Origin: a bacterium
GTDB taxonomy: Bacteria; Auribacterota; Auribacteria; Auribacterales; Auribacteraceae
Length of the DNA: 64,000 nucleotides
Assembly (NCBI GenBank): GCA_018435605.1
Contig: JAHDNF010000004.1
Coordinates: 62,001 to 126,000 of the forward strand
Direction of reading: 5' to 3'
A program made the position numbers and the translations under genes. Under the pieces are notes generated by a model. The model had not been told where the DNA came from, did no database searches, and saw nothing but the letters and a program-made list of their open reading frames with translations. Positions 7,798-17,040 of this stretch are shown here, one piece after another. How positions within the stretch are numbered: position 1 is the stretch's first letter; each line of letters opens with the position of its first letter.

Positions 7798-8865
7798 CTA
7801 TTTTCGGATACGACGGACAAACAGCGTACCTACAGCCGAGAGTACAAGCAGTACTGATGCCGGTTCAGGTACAGGAATACTCTCGTTAAGATTAAGCACA
7901 ACAGTACGTATGTCATTTCCGTTTGACGCAATACATACCAGCTGATTCTGTCCGTTGATTTCATGTGCCTCAATCAAAAGATACCCTGAATTCGGGTCTA
8001 TATAATCATTCAGGTCGTATGCTGTCCAGCCGGTAATATCCTTACTCCACATGACGGCAACTCCGCCGGATGAGCCGAATACATCCCCTGTCTCGCTTAT
8101 AAAATAAGCTCTTCCTGAAGAATCCAGTATTTCACCCATCTCCGATGAGGAATTCCAGAATACAGGATACCCATTGTTGCTTTCATCAAAAGCAAAGCCG
8201 GCTATTTGATTCGATGAATTTATAGACATTGCCATACTCTCATGCCCCGCAGAAGGTAGCGTAAGCAAAGTATACGATGAGGGCGATGTCCAGCATATAG
8301 CCTGACGGTCTTCAGCAATACCTGTCCAGTTATATAGATTTCCCACAGCATGCCCGTTTAGAGGGTTAACTGAACGAATCTGCCCCTGACCGAAGCCCGG
8401 CGCTATTGCATAGTCGACGTAAGACGATGCGCTTATCCATCTTGACGGGACAGTCCCACTGTAACGTCCATACACAGTTCCGTCATTCAAAATGGTCGAG
8501 GCGGAATCGTTGGTACCCGGCAAAAAGTCTACAAAGCCACCGGTTGACGTCCATGCAAACGCTATATTGCTACCGGACGGAGCGTATTGACCTGCTATAA
8601 CACTGTTGTCGTTTATATCAAATGCATACCCTTGTGAAGTTGATAATTCGATCATTTCCGAACCATTCCAATAAAATGGTGTCGTAATATTATTGTCGTC
8701 TTTTAGCCAGCCAACGACTTCACCTTTGCTGTTGATAGCCTGACCATAAACTTTTTTACCGCTAACAGTGCCGATATCGGTAAACGATAAATATGCGGTT
8801 GCCGCATGGGGTTGCATAACCACTAGGATAGAGGCTATCAGTAGCAATAATGTTTTTGTTTTCAT
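7798..8865 (-). CDS. PEP-CTERM anchored surface protein with HAF-type propeller repeats
   Basis: A 355-residue exported protein. It has a signal peptide (MKTKTLLLLIASILVVM, ending near ATA) and the C-terminal PEP-CTERM sorting signal: VPEPASVLLVL, a hydrophobic stretch, then RRIRK, which is recognised by exosortase in bacteria that make extracellular polysaccharide. The middle is built of repeated units of about 45 residues of the type INSKGEVVGW / PFYWNG or AFAWTSTGG, resembling HAF repeats and probably a beta-propeller. I choose the ATG at 8865 rather than the one at 8877 because GGAAGG stands 4-5 bases before it and the shorter product begins with a clean signal peptide. No exosortase gene is in the window. 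Function unknown; likely surface or matrix structural protein. Confidence 0.82.
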   Translation of the reverse strand: MKTKTLLLLIASILVVMQPHAATAYLSFTDIGTVSGKKVYGQAINSKGEVVGWLKDDNNITTPFYWNGSEMIELSTSQGYAFDINDNSVIAGQYAPSGSNIAFAWTSTGGFVDFLPGTNDSASTILNDGTVYGRYSGTVPSRWISASSYVDYAIAPGFGQGQIRSVNPLNGHAVGNLYNWTGIAEDRQAICWTSPSSYTLLTLPSAGHESMAMSINSSNQIAGFAFDESNNGYPVFWNSSSEMGEILDSSGRAYFISETGDVFGSSGGVAVMWSKDITGWTAYDLNDYIDPNSGYLLIEAHEINGQNQLVCIASNGNDIRTVVLNLNESIPVPEPASVLLVLSAVGTLFVRRIRK

Positions 8866-9040
8866 ATAACCTTCCAATGCATATCAACTTTTATTTACTG
8901 ACCTAATTCCAAAAGAAACCAAACGGTATGGAAAAACTCCTGTCTAAAAGTACCTAAATAATAATATAACCTATAAATTTTGATTTTACAAGTCAGTGTA
9001 ACTTTTTTAACTAAAAATCCCCCGTTTTTTTGAAGGTTTC

Positions 9041-9049
9041 ATTATACCA
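9041..9049 (-). promoter_or_regulatory. Candidate extended -10 promoter upstream of the first PEP-CTERM gene
   Basis: The minus strand reads TGG-TATAAT here, an extended -10 with a perfect hexamer but no clear -35. If used, it gives a leader of roughly 170 bases before the start at 8865. The 250 bases between 8866 and 9116 hold no other recognisable gene. Confidence 0.3.
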
Positions 9050-9116
9050 CATACCACAGTTTCCACCTTACTCACTGGTCATATTTTTCGGGAGTATTAT
9101 AGTGGCTAGCAACGAT

Positions 9117-9827
9117 TTATTTTCTGATAATACCGCGCACCTTGCAGTGAAACGCCGGCATGGACGGGTCGGATGTCCGGATGTTTAGATTCGAGTTGAA
9201 CACTCCTTCCCGTATCCATGAGTGTAGAGTTACAGGAATAGTTATATTGGCGTGTGGAGCAATCGTATCGGACGGCAGGGTTGGTATATCCACTCCGGAG
9301 CCGGGTTTTATCTCAAGCAGTCTATATGCCTGCGAACCGCTGTTACGTATAGTAATGTTCAATACAGGTATGCCTTGATTTACATGCACTTTGCCGAAAT
9401 CAAGGATATCCGGCTCTATTTTCAAACCTTGCATATCCGTTTCAACACTGGTCAGTACGGGGATTCTAACGATCTTGTCTACAGAATCTGTGGAATAAAC
9501 CAAGAGTTGGTAATATCCCTGCCCCACTTCTTTGCCTGTAGAGTCAAATTGTACCGTCATAACAACGGTTTGTCCTGGCTCGATATGCATAATAGACCAG
9601 CCGGTTTGTACGCAAGAGCAGGAAGTGCGTATTTTAAAAATCTCAAGCCGTTCGTCGCCGGTATTAGTAACAGGAATTTCCACTGATACCCTCTGCCCGG
9701 GTTTGACTGTGCCGAACTGTATTGTTTTATCAGCTATGAAAATACGCGGAGCGGCGCTTGCCTGCATTACGGTTAACAAGGTCATTAAAACGGAAAAACA
9801 AATTGTAATACGAAATATGTTATTCAT
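9117..9827 (-). CDS. DUF1573 exported protein with two Ig-like (ASH-type) domains
   Basis: A 236-residue periplasmic or surface protein: signal peptide (residues 1-25, cleavage near ASA-A), then two DUF1573-type beta domains. The first has IQFGTVKPGQRVSVEIPVTN, the second ILDFGKVHVNQGIPVLNI. The first also has the TSCSCV cysteine pair that is a hallmark of DUF1573 (SCGC in most members). Such proteins are common in Bacteroidota, Planctomycetota and relatives and have no agreed function. Its start overlaps the exbD stop by 8 bases, so it is made with the TonB energy-coupling module, suggesting an envelope role in TonB-dependent transport. Family assignment is good; function is not known. Confidence 0.85.
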   Translation of the reverse strand: MNNIFRITICFSVLMTLLTVMQASAAPRIFIADKTIQFGTVKPGQRVSVEIPVTNTGDERLEIFKIRTSCSCVQTGWSIMHIEPGQTVVMTVQFDSTGKEVGQGYYQLLVYSTDSVDKIVRIPVLTSVETDMQGLKIEPDILDFGKVHVNQGIPVLNITIRNSGSQAYRLLEIKPGSGVDIPTLPSDTIAPHANITIPVTLHSWIREGVFNSNLNIRTSDPSMPAFHCKVRGIIRK

Positions 9828-10242
9828 TTGCTGGCGGCGTCCCTTCGTGCAATGTCAACGATATGATGTTTGAGAACCCCAGTTGACGGGCGGTATCCAT
9901 AACGAAAACAACTGTTTTGTACGCTACGTTTTCGTCTGCCTGAAGTATTATGGGTTCGTTTATGTTTTTCAATTGAACCTGAGCGAGCCGGTTGCTCAGT
10001 TCATGATGTTGAATTTTTTCCGCATTGAAATACATTGTACCGTCATGCTCGATAGTTACTATGGTATCGTCAGCGCGGTTGAGCGCCGCTGTTTTCGCCT
10101 GAGGCAGTGTAACTTCAATACCGGGTTTTTCCACAAAAGTCGACGACACCATAAAAAAGATGAGCAGTAAAAACAGCACATCTATCAATGGAGTTATATT
10201 TATTGTAAACCGTCGTCGTGAGTTTCTTTTTTTCGCGAACAT
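9820..10242 (-). CDS. exbD: ExbD/TolR-type biopolymer transport protein
   Basis: A 140-residue inner-membrane protein with a single N-terminal helix (NITPLIDVLFLLLIFFMVSS) that contains the conserved proton-path aspartate in LIDV, followed by a periplasmic domain (VTLPQAKTAAL and onwards). With ExbB it forms the proton-driven stator that powers TonB or TolA. It lies 6 bases after exbB and overlaps the DUF1573 gene by 8 bases, so all are co-transcribed. It cannot be separated from TolR on sequence alone; the TonB-type neighbour and absence of tolB/pal favour ExbD. Confidence 0.9.
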   Translation of the reverse strand: MFAKKRNSRRRFTINITPLIDVLFLLLIFFMVSSTFVEKPGIEVTLPQAKTAALNRADDTIVTIEHDGTMYFNAEKIQHHELSNRLAQVQLKNINEPIILQADENVAYKTVVFVMDTARQLGFSNIISLTLHEGTPPANE

Positions 10243-10248
10243 AGTTTC

Positions 10249-10866
10249 TCAATCCGTTTGTATACCGTATATTTTACCGAACAAGACCGTTGTATGACGG
10301 TCGATTTCGTCGGTCAGGCGTTCCGCTTTGCGCGACAGCAGTGTATACGCGGCGAGCGTCGGTATTGCCACGCTCAACCCCGCTACAGTGGTAATCAACG
10401 CCTTGGAAATACCCGCCGACAACGCGCCTGCCTGCCCGACTCCCTGCATGGCTATCGTATCGAACACCTCGATCATACCGAGCACCGTGCCTAGCAATCC
10501 CATAAGCGGGGTGATAGATGCTATCAATTCCAACAAAAACAACCCCCGGTCAAGCCCGCTTGTTTCCTGTCTGCCGGTAACCTTAATAAGTTCTGCGGTT
10601 TGATCGCTCGACAAATGAGCGTTATTGATCAACTTCCTGATAACCGACGCCATAGGATTTTTATGTTTATCACAATAGGCGATCAGCGAATCGGAGTCCG
10701 ATGAGGAATAATTTTGTATCATGTTTCGAAGTTTTGCCGGTGCTACCCTGAATCGCGTCAGGGAAAACAAGCGTTCCAGTATGACTGTCAACGATAAAAG
10801 CGAACAGAACAAGATGGGATACATGATGTACCCGCCCTTTTGAATCAGTGTGTGCAATGCATCCAT
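10249..10866 (-). CDS. exbB: ExbB/TolQ/MotA-family proton channel protein
   Basis: A 205-residue inner-membrane proton channel subunit. It has a first helix (GGYIMYPILFCSLLSLTVILERLFSL), a cytoplasmic region, and two C-terminal helices in the ITPLMGLLGTVLGMIEVF and GISKALITTVAGLSVAIPTLAAY motifs that define the MotA/TolQ/ExbB family. I start it at 10866 (MDALHTL) because GGAGG is 5 bases upstream; the same frame stays open to 11025 but would overlap the TonB gene and adds a non-family leader. It precedes exbD by 6 bases and follows the TonB-like gene by 31. Confidence 0.9.
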   Translation of the reverse strand: MDALHTLIQKGGYIMYPILFCSLLSLTVILERLFSLTRFRVAPAKLRNMIQNYSSSDSDSLIAYCDKHKNPMASVIRKLINNAHLSSDQTAELIKVTGRQETSGLDRGLFLLELIASITPLMGLLGTVLGMIEVFDTIAMQGVGQAGALSAGISKALITTVAGLSVAIPTLAAYTLLSRKAERLTDEIDRHTTVLFGKIYGIQTD

Positions 10867-10897
10867 ACTATCCTCCGATGTATCTGGTATCATAAAA

Positions 10898-11932
10898 TTA
10901 TTTAGTATTATATCCGAAGGTAACGAACAGCCAAAGATCTTTTTTTCCGCTGTTTTCCATGTATTCCTGCGGCAGAGGATCGAATTTGGCGGATTCGAGT
11001 ATAGCCGCTTCGCAATCTTTGGCAAAAAAGGGATTCCCGAAGGAATCCATGATTTTGATGTACCCTATATCGCCGTCTTCAGTTATGCTGAACACTATAA
11101 AAGATTTGCTGGTGAACAGTTCGCTACTGTAATTGAGCATGACGCGGGTTTGCCAGTTGCGGCTTATTTTCCGTTTCATACGAGCGTAATATTCGCCCAA
11201 ATTATGTTTGGCGATATTGAATTTCAAAGCGTCTATCAACTCCGCCATAGATTCGGCATTGGTTTGAGACTGATGAATCAGCTCGTCTATTTTACCGTCC
11301 AGAGGCGATTGAACTACATTCTGCGTAGCTCCACCGTGAACAACCTGCGGCGGTGTAGGGACGCTTGTTGTGCTGACAGTGGTTTTAAGAGAAATTTTCT
11401 CAGGCCGGTCTTCGGATTGGTCAAAAGTTTTCTGTTCCGGCTGGCTTTCAATCTTTTTTACCATTTGTTCTTTTTTATCCAAGATGTCGTCTTTTACTAT
11501 ATTTTTCTTTTTTTCCCGATCTTCAGGGCGGTCAGTAGAATCCAACCTATCGGCCTGCGGCGGAGGTGTAACCGCAGTAACCTGAGGCATCCGGTCTGCG
11601 TCCGCGTGGGCGGACTGAGTTTTGATCTGTTTGGAATCCGATACCTTTTTCATGTATGGAGCGCCTTTGGCATCTACCTTCTTATCCGGCAGTTCCGGTT
11701 GAGACGCTAAATTATCGTCAGTCCCTATAAGCGGAGTTTTTTCCGGAAAAACCGGCGGAGTTTTTTCTTTATATGCATCCATGAACTGCATATTCATTTG
11801 ATTGCGCGGCAAAACAACCGGTTTGGGAGGCGATAAAGGCGGAGCATAACGAAAAATACCCTCCAATGTCGAAAAATGAATCAACAATGAGGCGCAAAAA
11901 GCTAAACTGTAGTAAGCATACGGTTTTTTCAT
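10898..11932 (-). CDS. TonB/TolA-like energy-transducing protein
   Basis: A 344-residue protein anchored by one N-terminal helix (YYSLAFCASLLIHFSTL) with a long proline- and charge-rich periplasmic linker (residues about 30-230, rich in PP, KK and DK) and a C-terminal TonB-like domain with SITEDGDIGYIKIMDSFGNPFF and AILESAKFDPLPQEY. It would span the periplasm and pass ExbB/ExbD energy to outer-membrane partners. No TonB-dependent receptor is in the window. It is the first gene of the tonB-exbB-exbD-DUF1573 set and is transcribed away from the ABC/SPFH operon. TonB versus TolA cannot be settled by eye. Confidence 0.85.
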   Translation of the reverse strand: MKKPYAYYSLAFCASLLIHFSTLEGIFRYAPPLSPPKPVVLPRNQMNMQFMDAYKEKTPPVFPEKTPLIGTDDNLASQPELPDKKVDAKGAPYMKKVSDSKQIKTQSAHADADRMPQVTAVTPPPQADRLDSTDRPEDREKKKNIVKDDILDKKEQMVKKIESQPEQKTFDQSEDRPEKISLKTTVSTTSVPTPPQVVHGGATQNVVQSPLDGKIDELIHQSQTNAESMAELIDALKFNIAKHNLGEYYARMKRKISRNWQTRVMLNYSSELFTSKSFIVFSITEDGDIGYIKIMDSFGNPFFAKDCEAAILESAKFDPLPQEYMENSGKKDLWLFVTFGYNTK

Positions 11933-11978
11933 GATTCTTTTATACTATTGAGCGATTTCTATTGTAAAGATACATTGT

Positions 11979-12007
11979 TTGACCCGCATAAAGAAAAACA
12001 GTTTTAT
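11979..12007 (+). promoter_or_regulatory. Candidate promoter of the ABC/SPFH operon
   Basis: TTGACC (11979-11984) and TTTTAT (12002-12007) with a 17-base spacer, in the divergent region between the tonB-like gene and the first ABC permease. The match is five and four of six. It would give a leader of about 200 bases before the start I prefer at 12213. Confidence 0.38.
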
Positions 12008-12212
12008 TTCTATGATTCTCCATGCACCCAGCAAAATTCAATAACGCCATTAAAATATGTCTTATGCTCATGACTTCAATCTTACAAGAATTACAGGCAC
12101 GCTATTTGCTTTGACTAAATCACACAAATTTTTACTGGATTTAGAGATAAATTCGTATAGTATAGAAACAATTCAGGGGTTTTTTAAACACATCTATTTT
12201 AATCCGGCGGCT

Positions 12213-13175
12213 ATGCAGAAAATTTTCACTATCGCTCAGGTAACTTTCAAGGAAATGATACGCCAGCCCGTATATAGTATTATTGTGTATCTGGCAATGA
12301 TTCTTATATACGGTAGCCCGTGGTTTTCTATGTTCACTCTGCTCAACAGTCTAAAACTGGTACGCGACATGGGGCTGGCAACAATCATGCTCGCATCTCT
12401 GTTCATCGCGGCTTTCTCCGCTTCAGGGTTGGTTTATAAGGAAATCGAGAACAAAACCGCCATAACTATTATGTCCAAACCTATCTTTCGTATGCAGTTC
12501 GTAATCGGCAAATACTTGGGATTGCTGGCAGGAATGGTTATAGCCGTCACGCAGTTGACTTTAATTTTAATCCTGACTATAAGACTAGGCGTACCCGAAA
12601 CAGCACAATTCGTAATCGACAAACCGGTTGTATACAGCCTGAACTTCCTTCTGATTTTCTGCATATTCTGGTCGGCGCTGATAAACTATTTTTTCGAGCG
12701 GCCTTTTACGTCTACCCTTATCACCACATTCTTTATTTTACTGGTGATCGTATTTTGTTTTGTCGCCTTCGTCAATCCTTCTTTTCAGCCTCAGCAGTTC
12801 GGAACGGGCATGGAACTTGGCCTGCTTAAAGCAGGTATCCTCATTTTTTTGGCTATGGCGATCATCACATCCATCGCTTTGATCGGTTCTATCAGATTCA
12901 ATATGCTGGCAAACCTGATATTCTGTTTTGCCGTATTTTTTATAACCATGACATCCGACTACTTTTTCGGCAGGTTCGCCGATACCAATATAATATGTAA
13001 AGCAATCTATGCGATTATACCGAATCTGCAATTTTTTTGGGTCGCCGACGCATTTTTGCAGAATAACACCATACCTTCCGCCTATGTGACGATAACACTT
13101 GCATACAGCGGGCTGTGCATTGTAACGGCGGTCGTTATGAGTTGGGTACTATTTTCGGAAAGAGAACTGGCATGA
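12213..13175 (+). CDS. ABC-2 type transporter permease
   Basis: A 320-residue integral membrane protein with about six helices. The start MQKIFTIAQVTFKEMIRQPVY is the usual opening of ABC-2 permeases from this kind of cluster, and YKEIENKTAITIMSKPI near residue 75 is the family's cytoplasmic coupling segment. The reading frame stays open to an ATG at 12057, but those 52 extra residues are unlike the family and have no ribosome site. The ATG at 12213 has only a weak GGCGG close by, so the start is uncertain. The last four bases overlap the next gene as ATGA. It has no ATPase next to it and probably shares the one at 18974 with the second permease. Confidence 0.82.
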   Translation: MQKIFTIAQVTFKEMIRQPVYSIIVYLAMILIYGSPWFSMFTLLNSLKLVRDMGLATIMLASLFIAAFSASGLVYKEIENKTAITIMSKPIFRMQFVIGKYLGLLAGMVIAVTQLTLILILTIRLGVPETAQFVIDKPVVYSLNFLLIFCIFWSALINYFFERPFTSTLITTFFILLVIVFCFVAFVNPSFQPQQFGTGMELGLLKAGILIFLAMAIITSIALIGSIRFNMLANLIFCFAVFFITMTSDYFFGRFADTNIICKAIYAIIPNLQFFWVADAFLQNNTIPSAYVTITLAYSGLCIVTAVVMSWVLFSERELA

Positions 13176-15052
13176 CACATAAAAACATCGGACATACAGA
13201 TAAAAAATGCGAGCCGGTATCGCTGTTAGGACTCGGCATACAGATATTGCTGGCAGGCGTTTTTTTTCTATTTTCTGTATGGTGCGGCTCAAAAAGCGTA
13301 GTATTTCTTTCATTATACAGCATTTTCGGCTGTGTTATATGGCTGTGTACATTTCTTCATACACGCCAGCGGCGGCTGGTTGCCGAAGAAAATGAAGATG
13401 AACTGATCGAATCTACTCAGGATACCGGCATATTCGACGAAGACTCGAGGCCTTTGCTTTCGTCTGCCCATAAATTGCGCCAGATGGAAAAATTTGTACT
13501 TCCCTGCATTGTCGTAGCGCTCGGAATCGGACTGCTTGTAACCGGTTATTTATTGTTCCGATCAATCTATAACTACACGCCGGCGCTTTCAAAAACTACG
13601 TTGAATCAAACAGCCGTCGGACTAATTATCTGCGCGTTCTTCAGTTTTGTAATAGGACGTTTCGGAGCCGGTATGTCTGCCGCTTCTCCGTCTTCCCATG
13701 TATTGAAAGGCGGTAGCGGTTATCTGCTGAGCTGTTCCATTCTGAGTTTACTTACCGCTGTTTCGTTGATTTTATACCGTTTCGAGTATACATGGGCAAA
13801 CACTGTAATGACATTCGCTATACCGCTAATAATCGGATTGACCGGAGTTGATTTCATACTGCACATCGTACTCGATTTCTACCGCCCCCGTGTACACGGA
13901 CGGCTTGAAAGGCCTCCATACCAAAGTTTTTTACTGGGACTGCTGGCGGAACCGCAAGGGTTACTGCATGCCGCCGCACATTCGCTGGATTATCAATTCG
14001 GATTCAAGATATCCGAAACATGGTTCTATAAATTTATAGAGAAAATCATTGCGCCGCTTATCCTGTTTCAGATATTCGTGCTGTACCTGCTCAGCACAAT
14101 AATCATGATCGACCCTCACGAATCCGGAATCATAGAACGGTTCGGCGTACCTGACCATAACAGAGGAATTTTGTCGTCCGGAATCCATTTCAAAATGCCG
14201 TGGCCTATTGAAAAATCGCGCGTTATATCAACATTCCGAATTCGGACAATAGAGATAAATCCACACGAAATTGGGAAAAAAACCATTTTATGGAGCGAAG
14301 CTCATCATCAAAACAGGACGCTTATATTTCTTCCCACAAGCGACGACATAGAAACTGAAATGAACGATGATAAAAACCTCACCGGAATACCGGTCGGCGC
14401 ACTGCTTGCATCTGGAGAAATACAGTATCGTATAAAAGATCCGTACGCATACCTGTACAATCAGCAAAATCCTGAGAAATTTTTATATAACATAAGCCTG
14501 CGCGAACTGGTGCGATACACGGTAACCACAGAATTTTTCGACTTCATGGGGCAAAGCCTCGTATCCGTCAGTAGCCTAATGCGCGAACGCATACAATACG
14601 AACTCGACAGACACAATGTGGGTATAGAAATCATACTCGTAGCAATATATGGGGTTCATCCGCCTGTCGAAGTCAGCGATGCGTTCGAGTCGGTAGTGTC
14701 AAGCAAAGAGGAAAAACAGGCGAAAATTCTAGGAGCGGAGGCATTCGCAAACAAACTACTTCCTCAGGCACAGGCGGAAGAGCAAGCAATTATGCTCGAA
14801 GCCGAATCTTACAGTGTACGGCAAAAATTGTTTTCGCAGGCAGAGTCCGAACGGTTCGAAAAACAAAAACGGGCTTTCGAACTGGCGCCGGTTACATATC
14901 AATGGCGCAACTATTTAAAGACTATGGAAACCGTACTTGCGGACATACGCAAAATAATCATATCTTCACGTCTTAAAAATAACGAAATAGATATAATCGA
15001 CTTGAAATATAAAAATCAACCGAATCTGCTCGATCTGGATATCGGACGGTAA
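13172..15052 (+). CDS. SPFH-domain (HflK-like) protein with polytopic N-terminal membrane domain
   Basis: A 626-residue protein. Residues about 1-260 contain six or so hydrophobic segments, unlike classical HflK which has one. A further helix (LILFQIFVLYLLSTIIM) then leads into the SPFH/Band 7 domain: DPHESGIIERFGVPDHNRGILSSGIHFKMPWPIEK is the usual HflK/HflC entry, followed by IQYRIKDPYAYLY and a long C-terminal helical region with coiled-coil character. SPFH proteins build large membrane-cage assemblies that scaffold or control proteases and transporters. I start it at 13172 (MTHKNIG), where ATG overlaps the upstream TGA. It heads three successive SPFH genes, implying a hetero-oligomer. Confidence 0.85.
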   Translation: MTHKNIGHTDKKCEPVSLLGLGIQILLAGVFFLFSVWCGSKSVVFLSLYSIFGCVIWLCTFLHTRQRRLVAEENEDELIESTQDTGIFDEDSRPLLSSAHKLRQMEKFVLPCIVVALGIGLLVTGYLLFRSIYNYTPALSKTTLNQTAVGLIICAFFSFVIGRFGAGMSAASPSSHVLKGGSGYLLSCSILSLLTAVSLILYRFEYTWANTVMTFAIPLIIGLTGVDFILHIVLDFYRPRVHGRLERPPYQSFLLGLLAEPQGLLHAAAHSLDYQFGFKISETWFYKFIEKIIAPLILFQIFVLYLLSTIIMIDPHESGIIERFGVPDHNRGILSSGIHFKMPWPIEKSRVISTFRIRTIEINPHEIGKKTILWSEAHHQNRTLIFLPTSDDIETEMNDDKNLTGIPVGALLASGEIQYRIKDPYAYLYNQQNPEKFLYNISLRELVRYTVTTEFFDFMGQSLVSVSSLMRERIQYELDRHNVGIEIILVAIYGVHPPVEVSDAFESVVSSKEEKQAKILGAEAFANKLLPQAQAEEQAIMLEAESYSVRQKLFSQAESERFEKQKRAFELAPVTYQWRNYLKTMETVLADIRKIIISSRLKNNEIDIIDLKYKNQPNLLDLDIGR

Positions 15053-15066
15053 CAAAGGAGTAGCCC

Positions 15067-15960
15067 GTGAAAAAGAATTTTCTTACCATATTCGTCGGCA
15101 TATTGATAGCCATATTACTGCTTCTTTACCTTGTTGCATTTCAGTTAAGCGTCAACGAAAAAGCGGTGTTGACCACATTCGGTAAACCCACGCGAACTCT
15201 TGACAAACCGGGATTGTACTGGAAAATGCCCTGGCCGTTCCAGAAGGTATACTCCTTCGACGCGCGGCTGATTATTGATGAAAGCGTATTTGAGGAAACA
15301 CTCACCAGCGACGGCAAAAATATCGTATTTTCCACATGTCTCGGCTGGAGAATAAAAAATCCAAAAATTTTTCTTGAAAGCATAGGCAGTATAAACGACG
15401 CAAAACGCAACCTTGAAGGACTGGTACGCACCTTCAAAAGCGGGGTTATCGGACGGCATGAGTTCGCCAATCTTATTTCTCTGGACAATGATTCAATTCA
15501 ATTCGAACAAATAGAGCGGGAAATGCTCCAGCCGGTAGCCCATGAAGCGCAAGACCGCTACGGCATTCAGGTGGATTTTCTATACATCACACGCATTGCT
15601 CTTCCCGAACAGACTACTGCCAAAGTTTTCGAACGTATGAAAAAAGAACGCGAACGAATAGCCGAACGGTTTCGCGCCGAAGGCGACGCTCTGGCTAACG
15701 AGATAAAATCCAAAGCGCGCAGTGAACGCGACCAGATACTGGCACGCGCTGAAGCTAAAGCAAAAAAAATACGCGGTGAGGGCGATGCCGCCGCCGCCGA
15801 GTATTATCGTATATTTGAAGACAACAAAAAATTGGCGGTTTTTTTACAGAAACTCGAAACGCTCGAACAAGTCTTAAAAAACAAAGCGACAGTCATTCTA
15901 GACACGCAAACTCCGCCGTTTGATCTACTCGATTCTATCGACGGACAATCTAAACCTTAA
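15067..15960 (+). CDS. HflC-like SPFH protein
   Basis: A 297-residue protein, close to the normal HflC length, starting at GTG with AGGAG 6 bases upstream. It has one N-terminal helix (TIFVGILIAILLLLYLVAF), the Band 7 opening (VNEKAVLTTFGKPTRTLDKPGLYWKMPWP) and a C-terminal coiled coil with repeated RAEGDA / AEAKAKKIRGEGDAAAAEYYRIF, the stretch that is typical of HflC. It should sit in the inner membrane with its SPFH domain on the outer face and oligomerise with the neighbouring SPFH proteins. It is 14 bases after the HflK-like fusion. Classical HflKC regulates FtsH; no ftsH is seen here. Confidence 0.88.
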   Translation: MKKNFLTIFVGILIAILLLLYLVAFQLSVNEKAVLTTFGKPTRTLDKPGLYWKMPWPFQKVYSFDARLIIDESVFEETLTSDGKNIVFSTCLGWRIKNPKIFLESIGSINDAKRNLEGLVRTFKSGVIGRHEFANLISLDNDSIQFEQIEREMLQPVAHEAQDRYGIQVDFLYITRIALPEQTTAKVFERMKKERERIAERFRAEGDALANEIKSKARSERDQILARAEAKAKKIRGEGDAAAAEYYRIFEDNKKLAVFLQKLETLEQVLKNKATVILDTQTPPFDLLDSIDGQSKP

Positions 15961-15978
15961 ACCGGATAAAATAACGCA

Positions 15979-17034
15979 ATGACGGACGAAATTCGACAAC
16001 AGGATTCATCTACATATATCGACCCTGCGCATAAATCTTTGCTGGACGCGCTCAAAGTCACTTTTCGGCTGATAAAGCTGACTATGACTCTGGTAATCGC
16101 AGGATTTCTTTGCTCCGGGATATTTGTTGTCAAACAACACGAAAGCGCTCTTATTCTGAGGTTCGGCAAGATTGTAGGCACACCCGCCGACCGCGTCCTG
16201 AAAGCAGGGTTGCATTGGGCATGGCCGTATCCTGTGGATCAGGTGATAATACTTCCTACAGGACGTGTGCAGAACCTGACAATCGACAATTTCTGGTACA
16301 ACGACTTAAAAAACATACCCGCAAACCCAGCGGCTCAAAGGCGTATACCGCAGGCGCTACAACCGGGCATAGACGGCTATATAATCAGCGGTGATGTAAA
16401 CATCGCGCACGCCATATGGACGCTTCGTTACAAAATTATCGATCCTTATACATACTATTTGACTGTAAAAGATATCGATACCCTGCTTATCAATTTGTTC
16501 AACAATACCATTGTATCCACCGCCGGCAGATCATCCGTGGATATGATTCTTCGCACAGGCATAGAAGAATTCCGCTCCCAAGTAGAACATTCCATGCAAG
16601 AAAAACTGGCAAGCATAGATTGCGGAATAGCTCTTCAACGGCTCGATATCGAACGCATAACACCACCGCGGCAGGTAAAAGCCGCGTTCGACGATGTCAT
16701 TCAAGCCGAACAGGAACACAGCCAGAAAATCAATGAAGCAAAAACCTATTCAGCCAGAATCGTCAGCGAGGCGCAGGGAAAAGCATCGCAGATCGAATCC
16801 GAAGCTATGGCGTACCATACTCATATAATCGAAAAAACACGCGCCGACGCCGCTTATCTGGCCGAGGTAATCGACAAATACGAAAACAGCCCCGATATGT
16901 TTCTTTTTATGGCCAGAGAAAACAGTTTGAAAAAAATTATGGATAACCTTGACGATATATTTATTTTTTCTCAACAGGACAACAGAACACGGGAAATCCG
17001 GCTCATGCTCGACCGGAGAGAACAACAAAGGTAA
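15979..17034 (+). CDS. HflK-like SPFH protein
   Basis: A 351-residue SPFH protein with one helix (residues about 34-52, LTMTLVIAGFLCSGIFVV), the entry motif KQHESALILRFGKIVGTPADRVLKAGLHWAWPYPVDQV, the SPFH body (LRYKIIDPYTYYL) and a helical tail that contains AEQEHSQKINEAKTYSA and IVSEAQGKASQIESEA. This is the third Band 7 protein in a row, and probably forms a mixed cage with the other two. Spacing to its neighbours is 18 and 6 bases. The ribosome site is weak (GGATA well upstream). Family is firm; its specific partner is inferred. Confidence 0.87.
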   Translation: MTDEIRQQDSSTYIDPAHKSLLDALKVTFRLIKLTMTLVIAGFLCSGIFVVKQHESALILRFGKIVGTPADRVLKAGLHWAWPYPVDQVIILPTGRVQNLTIDNFWYNDLKNIPANPAAQRRIPQALQPGIDGYIISGDVNIAHAIWTLRYKIIDPYTYYLTVKDIDTLLINLFNNTIVSTAGRSSVDMILRTGIEEFRSQVEHSMQEKLASIDCGIALQRLDIERITPPRQVKAAFDDVIQAEQEHSQKINEAKTYSARIVSEAQGKASQIESEAMAYHTHIIEKTRADAAYLAEVIDKYENSPDMFLFMARENSLKKIMDNLDDIFIFSQQDNRTREIRLMLDRREQQR

Positions 17035-17040
17035 TTTTAT

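Noticed and set aside
10850-11710. Long open frame on the plus strand, opposite the TonB-like and ExbB genes
   Set aside because: It is an antisense shadow of well-supported genes; the product looks like compositionally biased sequence with no domain or ribosome site.
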